In this document: positions 1 to 7,233 of the stretch, in pieces | Position numbering within the stretch: position 1 is the first letter of the stretch | Layout: each line of letters begins with the position of its first letter | Program-made: the position numbers and the translations under genes | Assembly: GCA_963783095.1 (NCBI GenBank) | Contig: CAWAMR010000003.1 | Span: forward strand, 930,001-994,000 | Direction: 5' to 3' | DNA: 64,000 nt | Origin: CAWAMR01 sp963783095 | GTDB taxonomy: Bacteria > Planctomycetota > Planctomycetia > Gemmatales > Gemmataceae | Notes under the pieces: generated by a model | What the model was told of the DNA's origin: nothing | Seen by the model: only the letters and a program-made list of their open reading frames with translations | The model's database searches: none

Positions 1-415
1 CGCGGTTCGCCCACGACGCCCCAGAAACCTCTCCGTTCCGCGACGTTGGCCAGGCAAAGCAGCGGGATCGACTCCCGAAGGATAACGCCACTGCGAAGGC
101 GGCTCCCGGAAGCATCGAGAGCTTCGCGGGGCCGGGGCGACTTCGCAAGGGACGCATCGTCCCAGTTAGTCTCCGGCTCAACACGCGGGCAACCTCCAGC
201 GGGCGATGGTTCCACGTCTTTGCGTATACGTAGTATAGGTGTTGCTGGTTGTAGAAATTCATCTCTCATGACCTCCGCAGGGAGGGGTCGTCCTGATCCT
301 GCTTCGTGGTTGGAAGGCTACATGACTTCCTGAAAGATCCACGTTAGGACAGGGTTCCACCTTGATCCTTTTACTCATTAGGACAGGCTCCGACCCATCC
401 TTAGGAGGTCATGAG
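1..415. other. No supported gene; short inverted repeat
   Basis: I see no convincing coding region here. The only open frames are arginine/serine-rich and match no family I recognise. A perfect 12-bp inverted repeat (CTCATGACCTCC at 265-276 and its complement at 404-415) spans 127 bp, and its right arm abuts the first attC-like site. A near-repeat (GTTAGGACAGG and ATTAGGACAGG) lies around 344-398. This could be the remains of an upstream cassette. Confidence 0.4.
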
Positions 416-506
416 AAGTATCCAGGCGTTGCAGTGGACCCGGCCCTCAGCTATTGTTTAGGGGTTCAGGTCAGCGCCCGCCGGGCCACTGAACTTTGTG
501 TAAGGC
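416..506 (+). other. attC-like recombination site 0
   Basis: Folded top-strand site. GTT 428-430 pairs with AAC 492-494; G431 is extrahelical; CAGTGG 432-437 pairs with CCACTG 486-491; A438 is extrahelical; CCCGGC 439-444 pairs with GCCGGG 480-485. A 5-nt spacer (TTTGT) leads to R' box GTAAGGC 500-506. This is the geometry of integron attC sites, with two extrahelical bases on one arm. The R'' box at about 416-422 is poor, so the outer pair is eroded. The target duplication of the adjacent insertion sequence starts inside R'. Confidence 0.7.
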
Positions 507-512
507 CACAAG

Positions 513-2253
513 GGGTGGAATCTCTCTGGTGCGCTTGATTATGCCGCCCGTTTTGCGATCTTTTGGCCTGCACTTGCTTTACCCCCCATTATACGAGGTT
601 GTTCTGTCCTTATCTGCGGCTGCTTACGAGCCTTCAGCACTCGCGCGTACGCCGCTTCCCAAACACCGCTGAGTTGCAGAACTCGGAACACCAAAATCGT
701 TTGCGCCCTGCTTTTTTCCAGCGCATGCCACTGAGCTTCAGACGCTGCGTGTAAACCGTCTTGCACGCCGCTTCTGTCACCCCGCTGCCCCGAGGCATTC
801 CCAAACGTTTGTACTCGTCATAGCACATGTACTTCATCCGCTTGCGCAAGTATCGGTAGGCCTTCTGGAACGCCTCTCGTTTCTTCGCCGAAAGACCGAC
901 CTGATCCCGCAACGCCGCCGCCGAGTGTAGCACTCGATTCACGCCACGCGGTTTGCGAAGCATCCATCTCAGCATCTTCCACGCCCAACTCTTGCCGCGT
1001 TTGTTACTACCGAAGAGCAACTCCGCCATCTGCCAGACGCGTTGACTGGCGTGGTAGTAATCGACAACGCGCAGCCACTGAAGCGCTGCGCCCGTTCGGG
1101 GATGGACCATCTGGGCCAGCACTTTTTGGTAGTAACCGGCTTCGCCGTGGCCGGCATCGGTGACATAGCACAGTCGGGGTAACGACTGATCCCAACGACG
1201 CAAGATGTCTTGGAGCAAGCGCGTCAACGCCGCACTCATCGTCTCTTGACCCAACTCGGGTACGTAAGCCAGGTAGACCGTGCCCAAGCGTTTGCCACGC
1301 CGGTCCAAGACACTGACCGTGCCGGTGGTGGCCACTTCAAAGGAGCAACATTTTTTATAACGCAATCCCAGGGTGACCCCATCGCGTCCGACACACAACA
1401 CCGGTTTATGTCGGCCTCGTGATGGTTCCGCCTGTCGGAGCCACTGAAGGACTTGCTCGACTTGAGCATCGTGTTGCTGGGGTGCCAACTCGGCCGCCAT
1501 GGCGTTGCTGAAGAGTCGCAACTTCTTGACTCCCCAACCCACCGCGCACTCCTGCCGCAATCGCTTCAAAACCCGTTTCTGGGTCGCCCCGGCTTCGCCG
1601 AGCAACTCGGAAACGCGCTCGCTTAATGCCGGGCTGGCTCCCTGAACGAGCCCCAAGGCTAATGCCAACGGAAAGATCGAGGGCTCTCCGCCCTTGACCT
1701 TATCGCGGTAGCCGACACGCCAAAGCTGGATTTGCCCGAAGAGGGTCCAGGCGTTCTGCGACGTCTTGCGGTTGAGCCGAGTGTAGGAATCACCCTCAAA
1801 CTGTGCATGCTTGGGTAGTTCATCCACGGCAGCAGGCTCTCGATGATTGTAAACGCACTGAACCAACTGTCGGCCGGCTTCACGAAGATGCTTCTGAAGT
1901 TCTCGCTCAAACGTCTGAGTGCCCGATGGCGTGACGGGCTGCGTGAGGAACTCTGCGAGGAACTTCCGTAGGTCTTGAGCGATCAGATCCAGGACATCAT
2001 CGAGATCGGGTGTGCGGTCTTTCTCCTCATCGAGATCATCCGGCAACTTGGGCAACTTGGGAGTTGCAGTTGCCAAACTCAGAAGCAGATAGATAGAGTA
2101 GTTCATGCGGCGTTCCTTCGCACGTGTTGTTCTGGTAAACACTACGAGACGAGGAACGCCGCATTTTTTCAAGATCAAAAGGAACTCAAGGGGTTATTCA
2201 GCGCTGGATGCTCGAAAAACCCGAGACTTTCACGCACCAGAGAGATTCCACCC
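513..2253. mobile_element. Complete insertion sequence, ISKra4-like
   Basis: A 1,741-bp element bounded by perfect 21-bp terminal inverted repeats at 513-533 and 2233-2253. It is flanked by an 8-bp direct repeat GCCACAAG (505-512 and 2254-2261), which I read as the target-site duplication. One transposase gene fills it on the minus strand. Removing the element and one duplication restores a continuous attC R' box followed by the 5' end of the next cassette, so the insertion sequence entered the array at an attC boundary. The perfect ends and duplication suggest recent insertion. Confidence 0.9.
539..2106 (-). CDS. ISKra4-family transposase, frameshifted
   Basis: Transposase of about 520 residues. 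The assignment rests on the C-terminal block (MPRGSGVTEAACKTV followed by a GMRWKKAG-like stretch) and on VLCVGRDGVT and YVTDAGHGEAGYY, which I recognise from ISKra4-type transposases; these probably hold the acidic catalytic residues. I chose the ATG at 2106 because it has an AGGAA-type ribosome site; an upstream in-frame start at 2178 exists. The frame breaks near 705-708. The last about 60 residues (ILVFRVLQLSGVWEAAYARV onward, to the stop at 539) are in another frame, and one missing base within the GGG run explains it. Whether it is inactive or a sequencing error cannot be decided here. Confidence 0.8.
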
Positions 2254-2276
2254 GCCACAAGAGAGCGCGGAAGCCG

Positions 2277-2696
2277 ATGTCGTTCCACACATGTTGGGAT
2301 GTAAAGCCAACGGCCGGGCAACCGGGGATGCCGCTCGCGGACCTCCTCACCCGGCTCGGGGAGGCGTTCCCGGTCCACGAGTTCGATCCCGAGAGCGCAC
2401 GGGCAAGCGCTCTTCGCCAGCTGGCCGCGTTGCAGTCCCTAGCGATTCCGGTATCCGAGGAGGTGCTGGCGGCGTACCGCGATGCCTGTCCCGTGGATGT
2501 GGTTCTGGCGGATCGCGCCGACGCTGACGAGGCCGTGTTGGACTTCACCATCTGGCCGGAGCGGGATGGGTCCGTGTCGGGGTTGCAGGTGTGCTTCGCC
2601 ACCAAGGAGCATCAGCGGGCGGGGAGTGTGCTGCTCGCCCGCCTGACCGAGGTCCTCGGGTGGGAGGCCGAGGATGTCTCCGACGAGGTCGCATAG
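2277..2696 (+). CDS. Cassette gene A, unknown function
   Basis: 139-residue acidic protein that I do not recognise. I chose the ATG at 2277, the first Met downstream of the insertion-sequence end; the longer frame from 2208 begins inside the insertion sequence. No signal peptide or membrane segment is visible. It contains alanine-rich helical stretches and ends EAEDVSDEVA. It lies between attC-like site 0 (interrupted by the insertion sequence) and attC site 1, which is the position and size expected of an integron cassette gene. Any promoter within the array would have been separated from it by the insertion. Confidence 0.6.
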   Translation: MSFHTCWDVKPTAGQPGMPLADLLTRLGEAFPVHEFDPESARASALRQLAALQSLAIPVSEEVLAAYRDACPVDVVLADRADADEAVLDFTIWPERDGSVSGLQVCFATKEHQRAGSVLLARLTEVLGWEAEDVSDEVA

Positions 2697-2719
2697 CGCG
2701 GCGCGGGTTGCGAAGGCGA

Positions 2720-2809
2720 GCCGAACCTTTCGCTGCACCGGACCGCGGCACATGCATGGTTTGTAGCACCGATCGCGATGTGCGCGGCCGGTGAGCTATT
2801 TCGTTCGGC
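2720..2809 (+). other. attC site 1
   Basis: Best-formed site in the array. R'' GCCGAAC 2720-2726 is complementary to R' GTTCGGC 2803-2809. Unpaired spacers are 2727-2731 and 2797-2802. GCT 2732-2734 pairs with AGC 2794-2796; G2735 is extrahelical; CACCGG 2736-2741 pairs with CCGGTG 2788-2793; A2742 is extrahelical; CCGC pairs with GCGG; after bulged G2747, GCACA pairs with TGTGC. The loop is 2753-2778. Two extrahelical bases on the 5' arm imply that the plus strand is the cassette top strand, matching gene direction. Confidence 0.85.
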
Positions 2810-2824
2810 GAAGGAGGCTACCGG

Positions 2825-3589
2825 ATGGCGGACGACTTCATCGAGAGTGCGACCGCAGTCATTGACCGACTCCGCAATCTGGATAAGCGGCGAGTCGTCT
2901 TCGGATCGAAGCGCCATGCGTACCGGTTTAATCCGCCGCTTTCACTGCGGCAGGTGGAGGCGTTTGAGGCCAAGCATGGCGTGCCGCTGCCGACCCCATA
3001 CCGACGGTTCCTCACGGAGCTGGGCAACGGCGGGGCGGGGCCGTTCTACAGCGTTCCGCCCCTGGAATCGGAACTGCCAGAATTGCTCCGGCCTTTCCCG
3101 TTCACAAAGGCGACAACTCTCCCAGATGACGACGAGGCAGCGTGGGAGGACCCTATCACAGGCACCACAATGATCGCCGAGTACGGCTGCGGGATTTATT
3201 TCCTGCTCGTCGTGCGGGGCGAGTTGGCCGGGCAGGTCTGGGTTGATGCACGGTATGAGACGGGGATCTCCCCCGCGTCGGACGACCCGACCATGCCGGT
3301 GACTTTTGACGTTTGGTGGCTGAGCGTAATGCGCGAACACCTCGACCGATTCGAGCGTGTTCTCGCATTCATGGAAGCCGGGACGGACCACGAGGAGATT
3401 CACCGTCATCTGGAACCACGCGTCTTGCAACTGGAAGTGGATACGACGATGTTGAGCATCATGGACCACGATCCGAAGGCGCAGCCGCGAGTCTACGCGA
3501 ACAAGCCTTGGGGTCAGGCGTGCGGTCTCGTCGAGGATCACTACGGACCGTGGTTACATAACCGACGCCGAACCAAAAGTTGCACCTGA
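2825..3589 (+). CDS. SMI1/KNR4 (SUKH) family protein, cassette gene B
   Basis: 254 residues. The core YRFNPPLSLRQVEAFEAKHG, then LPTPYRRFLTELGNGGAGPF, is the start of a SMI1/KNR4 (SUKH) domain at about residues 38-85. An acidic central part and a WVDARYE stretch follow. SUKH proteins commonly act as immunity proteins against polymorphic or contact-dependent toxins; that role here is inference, since no toxin gene is adjacent. The GGAGG at 2812-2816 is a good ribosome site for the ATG at 2825. The TGA stop (3587-3589) lies inside the left arm of attC site 2, as is usual for integron cassettes. Codon use and GC resemble the neighbours. Confidence 0.85.
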   Translation: MADDFIESATAVIDRLRNLDKRRVVFGSKRHAYRFNPPLSLRQVEAFEAKHGVPLPTPYRRFLTELGNGGAGPFYSVPPLESELPELLRPFPFTKATTLPDDDEAAWEDPITGTTMIAEYGCGIYFLLVVRGELAGQVWVDARYETGISPASDDPTMPVTFDVWWLSVMREHLDRFERVLAFMEAGTDHEEIHRHLEPRVLQLEVDTTMLSIMDHDPKAQPRVYANKPWGQACGLVEDHYGPWLHNRRRTKSCT

Positions 3590-3660
3590 CTGCGGCGGCA
3601 TGACGGTTTTCAGGGTTCAACGTCTCACCAGCCGCCGCAGCAGGTGAACTTTGTGTTCGG
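3567..3660 (+). other. attC site 2, R' box split by a group II intron
   Basis: R'' GCCGAAC is 3567-3573, with spacer CAAAA. GTT 3579-3581 pairs with AAC 3647-3649; G3582 is extrahelical; CACCTG 3583-3588 pairs with CAGGTG 3641-3646; A3589 is extrahelical; CTGCGGCGG 3590-3598 pairs with CCGCCGCAG 3632-3640. Spacer TTTGT leads to GTTCGG 3655-3660. The seventh R' base is C4184, beyond the intron, so intron removal restores GTTCGGC. The loop contains CATGACGG, shared with the degenerate site at 4717-4803. Confidence 0.85.
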
Positions 3661-4183
3661 GTGCGACACGAGGTCGCCGCTGTAGCTGTGTTGCGAATGG
3701 TGGAACCATCGACAACACCTGCTGTTCTACCAGCAGTATCCTACCGGGACATGCGGACCAGCGATGTTCTGTATGAAGCTTCCGGTACAACGTAGCCTCT
3801 CTCGCAAGAGTGGTAGATGCGGTGCGAGCCAAGATGCTGATACGCTTGGGCCAAAAGGGCATGTGGTCAGGTCCAGGGATTCCGAACTTCCCTGGCGTAG
3901 ATGATGCACCACCGGCGAAGAGCTGCGTCCCTCCCCACCCCGGTACAGCGGCGGAACGTGGTAAGCCTGTTGTCTGCCTCAAGTCTTCTGGGCGGAGCCG
4001 ATCAAGGACTTGTCCCGAGACTTGGGTTCGGGTACGCTCAAGCTCAAGTCAGCCGCGCCGATGAGGCGAGGGAATTACCGCGTCTCGCAAGAGGCGTTTT
4101 GAAGGCTTGAGCCGGATGCGTCGGAAGGCGCACGTCCGGTTCTCAGGGGAGGAAGTGCCGGTAACGGCGCTTCCTTACCCGAC
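3661..4183 (+). mobile_element. ORF-less group II intron, copy 1
   Basis: A 523-nt element starting GTGCGAC, which matches the group II 5' consensus GUGYG. Positions 4109-4142 form a textbook domain V: 34 nt, AGC triad at 4110-4112, GGAA tetraloop at 4123-4126 and a 2-nt CG bulge at 4133-4134. A domain VI hairpin follows (GGAAGTGCCG, loop GTAA, complement), with TTA opposite the branch region, and ends in GAC. A domain I hairpin at 3873-3895 presents CCGAAC (3882-3887), a perfect EBS1 for the 5' exon GTTCGG (3655-3660). No reverse transcriptase/maturase ORF is present, so mobility would need help in trans. It is about 97% identical to the copy at 6664-7187. Confidence 0.85.
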
Positions 4184-4203
4184 CGAGAGGTGGGTGTCTC
4201 AAT

Positions 4204-4725
4204 ATGCGTCCGTTGAAAGACATGACTGAAGCCGAAGTGGACCTCCAGGCGCGTGTCGTAAGGTGCCTTGACCGAGCAAAAGCCATTGCTGCCTTGCCTG
4301 TCGCTTCCTTTCGAGAAGGACTCCGACGTGTGGAGGAGTTGCGGCAAGCAGTGTACGAGGATCTCAACCAACTACAGCACGAGGCTCTAGTTCTTGACGC
4401 TGCTTTGTTCCTGAAGCGAGAGCGGTATCGTGCCTCGACGGTGAGTTGGTCTTGGAACCCTCAGCAAACCGGAGGCGGGGACGAGCCAGATTTGAGGGGA
4501 ACCGAAGGGAACCAAGTTCTGGTTTCGGCCGAAGCAACGGGGTCGGCCAAAGCAAAAGGCAAGATAAGGGAGCGCATGATATTCACTCTGACCAAGCTGA
4601 GCGGAATGCAAGGGCAACGGCTGTACTTCGTCCGCACGCAGTCGATGCAGGAGTCTGCCCAAAGGGCAGTGGCTCGTTTGGGGTTCGACATCGAGGTTAT
4701 CTGGCTGCCTACGTTGTCTACTTAA
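4204..4725 (+). CDS. Cassette gene C, possible nuclease-fold protein
   Basis: 173 residues with no family assigned. The N-terminal 70 residues are helical and charged. The C-terminal half has GGDEPDLRG, then VLVSAEATG, then KGKIRERMIFTLTKL, a strand-helix order that resembles PD-(D/E)xK nucleases (a PD, then E-x-T about 13 residues later). This is a weak guess from the pattern only. The ATG at 4204 sits 21 nt after the intron end, with AGAGGTGGG upstream as ribosome site. The TAA stop falls within the degenerate attC site that follows. An intron at its 5' edge means the mature mRNA leader would depend on splicing. Confidence 0.6.
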   Translation: MRPLKDMTEAEVDLQARVVRCLDRAKAIAALPVASFREGLRRVEELRQAVYEDLNQLQHEALVLDAALFLKRERYRASTVSWSWNPQQTGGGDEPDLRGTEGNQVLVSAEATGSAKAKGKIRERMIFTLTKLSGMQGQRLYFVRTQSMQESAQRAVARLGFDIEVIWLPTLST

Positions 4726-4803
4726 CCATTCCGGGGGGCATGACGGCGTTCCGAGTTCTACGGCACCCCGGCCCCCCGCAGCCGCTAAGCTGACCCGTTC
4801 GGC
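4717..4803 (+). other. Degenerate attC site
   Basis: The right half is clear: AGC 4788-4790, a 6-nt spacer TGACCC, then R' GTTCGGC 4797-4803, as in site 1. CGGGGGGC at about 4732-4739 pairs with GCCCCCCG, and the loop shares GGCATGACGG with site 2. The left arm, which overlaps the end of cassette gene C, pairs only partly (about 4 of 6 in the first stem) and has no matching R''. I read it as an eroded attC. Confidence 0.5.
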
Positions 4804-4818
4804 CAAGGAACCGTATTC

Positions 4819-5387
4819 ATGTTGCCGGGTGCGAATGATCAGGCTTCCCCCGACTTGCTGGGCGACGGTATCCGTGAGTCTGGAGCTGTCCTTGGCATTG
4901 ATGTGGGATTCTCGCCCCAAGCCCAACTACGTCTTATTGCCTCATGCAATGGACAAATACCACCGTCGATCTTACGTTTGATCTTGTTGGGATCAACGCC
5001 GGCCAACGTCGGCAACGATTGCATGCATTGTTGGGATCGAACCGCACCCTCGATGGAGTGGCCATCGACGGCCCATTGACCAAGGAGCTTCGTAGAATCC
5101 GGCATTACCGGGCTGCGGAAGCCAAGCTTACCTGCGGCATCTTTCGATTCCGAGGTAAGCCAGGCCAGACGAGCTCACCCACGGGCTTAATGCTCCACCA
5201 GCACGCTACTGAATTTGCGAACCTTGTTCTCACGGAAACGTCGATCGCCCGGGCGAGTCATCATGACGCGATTCACCGACAACTCGTGGTGGAGGCTTTC
5301 CCCAACATGTTTCTGGCCGCGCCAACGTCAGAGGAAGTCGAGGAACTTATTAGCGGTGTGGAAAAAATCATCAAGACTCTGTATTAA
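4819..5387 (+). CDS. DUF429-type protein, frameshifted, cassette gene D
   Basis: The N-terminal frame carries VLGIDVGFSP and the second frame carries VAIDGPL, two strand-end acidic motifs that I associate with DUF429 (a predicted RNase H-like nuclease family). The second frame then runs to RQLVVEAFPNMFLAAP, with the EAFP element typical of the family. The two parts are joined across a frame change near 4920-4945. The total would be about 189 residues, short for the family. Whether the break is biological or a sequencing error cannot be told from this copy. It is followed four bases later by an attC R'' box. Confidence 0.6.
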
Positions 5388-5390
5388 CAA

Positions 5391-5428
5391 GCCGAACCAT
5401 CCGCTGGTGCGACTCGTCGCGTTTTCTG
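5391..5428 (+). other. Left half of an attC site
   Basis: R'' GCCGAAC 5391-5397, spacer CATCC, GCT 5403-5405, G5406, then GTGCGAC. This is the left-arm order of the other sites, but no complementary right arm or GTTCGGC follows. A short GCGAC/GTCGC hairpin and TTTT come next. The site appears truncated, and intron-like sequence begins about 90 bp downstream. Confidence 0.5.
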
Positions 5429-5517
5429 AATCTGTAACACTTTACAAGAAAGGAGAGTAAAGGACGTTACTCGATGTTCTGCCGTCGGTCTGCTACCCTC
5501 GCGCCGGCACGTTGCTG

Positions 5518-5795
5518 GTGCGAAGCCTGGGGGATAATGTAACCTCGATCGCAAGATCGGTCGTGAATGCGTGAGCCAATACGACGACTGCCAGCACCAT
5601 AACGTGGTCGGGAGCTAGCAGTCCGGGACGGGTCAATCCAAGTCAAGTGCTGTTAAAGGCCGTGATGTTCAACAAGCCAGAAGGGATGCATAAGGTGCTG
5701 ATAGGCTTAAACCAAAAGGTAAGTGGCCAAGTGAAGGGGCTTCGGTGTTCCTCTTCGGCAGATGACGCGCCACCGGCACGACTCACCGTTGAGCG
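5518..5795 (+). mobile_element. Third, divergent group II intron fragment
   Basis: It begins GTGCGAAG. The block at about 5692-5790 aligns with domain I of the two complete introns (GTGCTGATA, ACCAAAAGG, AGATGACGCGCCACCGGC against their GATGCTGATA, CCAAAAGG, AGATGATGCACCACCGGC) at the same distance from the 5' end. A hairpin at 5733-5756 sits where EBS1 lies, but its loop CTTCGGTGTT does not match the local 5' exon. No domain V or VI is found before the next gene, so it is a 3'-truncated relic. Confidence 0.55.
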
Positions 5796-5844
5796 CCTTG
5801 ATCGCCTACTTGCGGGATCCGCCAGCTTGGGATAAGGTAAGGAG

Positions 5845-6333
5845 ATGGCGAAGCGTTCCCCACGGTCGATTTCCGCAGCACAACACCTCGCACGCGAGAA
5901 CCGAGTCGGACTCATCGCGAAAGCCTTTGGTTTCGTGGGCAATGTCGAATACCGCCATGTCTATAGCCCGACCGGCGGCGCGCAATATGGCCGTGGCAGT
6001 ACGCCAGAGGCTGATCTGCTTTCCGTCTATGCGGAGGCGTTTGAGCGCGATGCCGACCCGGCGGATTTTTCACTTGAAGCGATGATCGCCCACGAATGTG
6101 GCCATCAAATCTTGGCCCGCCATCCTCGCATCGCAAAGCGCGTCGCGGGCGTATCTGAGGCGAGTGAAGAAATTCTGGCATCGCTTCTTGGCGCGATGAT
6201 TTGTAATGAAGACACCGACCGACTCACCTTGTACGCCAAGGCCACCGCCGAGTTGCTCGACTGCGGCCAGAATGCCGAGACGGCAATCCGTCAGCTTCAA
6301 GAATTGTGGGAACTCCTGGAGGCATTGCTATGA
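5845..6333 (+). CDS. HExxH putative zinc peptidase, cassette gene E1
   Basis: 162 residues. MIAHECGHQILARHP at about residues 80-94 contains an HExxH zinc-binding motif on a predicted helix, followed at a distance by an EASEEILASLLGAMICNEDT stretch that could supply the third ligand. The size and motif resemble small stand-alone metallopeptidases such as the ImmA/IrrE type, but I cannot assign a family. The AAGGAG at 5837-5842 is a close ribosome site. Its TGA overlaps the ATG of the next gene (ATGA at 6330-6333), so the two are translationally coupled. That arrangement is reminiscent of two-gene toxin/antitoxin or regulator modules; this is inference. Confidence 0.65.
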   Translation: MAKRSPRSISAAQHLARENRVGLIAKAFGFVGNVEYRHVYSPTGGAQYGRGSTPEADLLSVYAEAFERDADPADFSLEAMIAHECGHQILARHPRIAKRVAGVSEASEEILASLLGAMICNEDTDRLTLYAKATAELLDCGQNAETAIRQLQELWELLEALL

Positions 6334-6545
6334 TCGGAACCAAAAAACTCAGCACGATTCGCAAAGAGATTGAAAAGGCGCTGGCTTCCACGGGCGAGGA
6401 TCCCATTCAGCACCTGGAACGACAGATTGCCTCCGGCAAACGCAAAGGCGACAGGACCGAGGTGATGGAAGGCCTGAAACGATTTCTCGAATCGCCCCGG
6501 AAGCGGAAACGGCGCAAACAGCGTGTTGGGAGGAAAAGTGAGTGA
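6330..6545 (+). CDS. Small basic protein, cassette gene E2
   Basis: 71 residues. The N-terminal half is predicted helical (TIRKEIEKALAS, then PIQHLERQIASGKRKGDR). The C-terminus is strongly basic (SPRKRKRRKQRVGRKSE), which suggests nucleic-acid binding. No family was recognised. I chose the ATG at 6330 because it overlaps the stop of the HExxH gene; an upstream GTG at 6306 is in frame but inside that gene. Coupling to a putative protease suggests partner or substrate status, which is untested. Confidence 0.55.
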   Translation: MIGTKKLSTIRKEIEKALASTGEDPIQHLERQIASGKRKGDRTEVMEGLKRFLESPRKRKRRKQRVGRKSE

Positions 6546-6606
6546 TGCAGGTTGCAGATGTAACGCTGGCGTTGCTCGAATGAAGCGTATCAAAGCAAAA
6601 GACGGC

Positions 6607-6663
6607 ATCAAACTAATCGCTGAACGCGAGCGTGAGCACACGCCGCGTTAGCTCCGTGTTCGG
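6607..6663 (+). other. attC site 3, R' box split by a group II intron
   Basis: R'' ATCAAAC 6607-6613 is a weak match to RYYYAAC. Spacer TAATC follows. GCT 6619-6621 pairs with AGC 6650-6652; G6622 is extrahelical; AACGCG 6623-6628 pairs with CGCGTT 6644-6649; A6629 is extrahelical; GCGTG 6630-6634 pairs with CACGC 6639-6643; the loop is AGCA. Spacer TCCGT leads to GTTCGG 6658-6663, and C7188 after the intron completes GTTCGGC. The site is short, at 58 nt without the intron. Confidence 0.8.
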
Positions 6664-7187
6664 GTGCGACACGATGTCGCCGCTGTAGCTGTGTTGCGAA
6701 CGAAGGGAATCGCTCGACAACACCTGCTGTTCTACCAGCAGTATCCTACCGGGACATGCGGACCAGCGATGTTCTGTATGAAGCTTCCGGTACAACGTAG
6801 CCTCTCTCGCAAGAGTGGTAGATGCGGTGCGAGCCAAGATGCTGATACGCTTGGGCCAAATGGGCATGTGGTCAGGTCCAGGGATTCCGAACTTCCCTGG
6901 CGTAGATGTTGCACCACCGGCGAAGAGCTGCGTCCCTCCCCACCTCGGTACAGCGGCGGAACGTGGTAAGCCTGTTGTCTGCCTCAAGTCTTCTGGGCGG
7001 AGCCGATCAAGGACTTGTCCCGAGACTTGGGTTCGGGTACGCTCAAGCTCAAGTCAGCCTCGCCGATGAGGCGAGGGAATTACCGCGTCTCGCAAGAGGC
7101 GTTTTGAAGGCTTGAGCCGGATGCGTCGGAAGGCGCACGTCCGGTTCTTAGGGGAGGAAGTGCCGGTAACGGCGCTTCCTTACCGAC
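6664..7187 (+). mobile_element. ORF-less group II intron, copy 2
   Basis: A 524-nt near-identical copy of 3661-4183. Domain V is 7114-7147 with AGC triad, GGAA loop and CG bulge. EBS1 CCGAAC is 6887-6892 in the loop of a CCAGGG/CCCTGG hairpin, matching the 5' exon GTTCGG 6658-6663. The intron ends GAC and the 3' exon starts C7188. Most differences from copy 1 lie in loops; the terminal hairpin near 6705-6725 differs in sequence but can still pair. No ORF is present. The flanks differ completely from those of copy 1, so this is a second insertion or a cassette-borne duplicate, not a large segmental repeat. Confidence 0.85.
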
Positions 7188-7233
7188 CGACCGTGCCCGA
7201 AGGTTTGATGGCAAATGCTGCACGAGGTGCGAC

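Noticed and set aside
46..333. 95-residue ORF at the left end
   Set aside because: Ser/Arg-rich, no ribosome site and no family; it looks like noncoding GC-rich sequence.
3653..4183. Reading the repeated 530-bp blocks as an insertion sequence or MITE
   Set aside because: No terminal inverted repeats or target duplication; the 5' and 3' ends, domain V and EBS1 fit a group II intron.
500..7200. The hairpins as ordinary transcription terminators
   Set aside because: The two extrahelical bases at constant positions, the R''/R' complementarity and the GTT boxes are not terminator features; most lack a T run.
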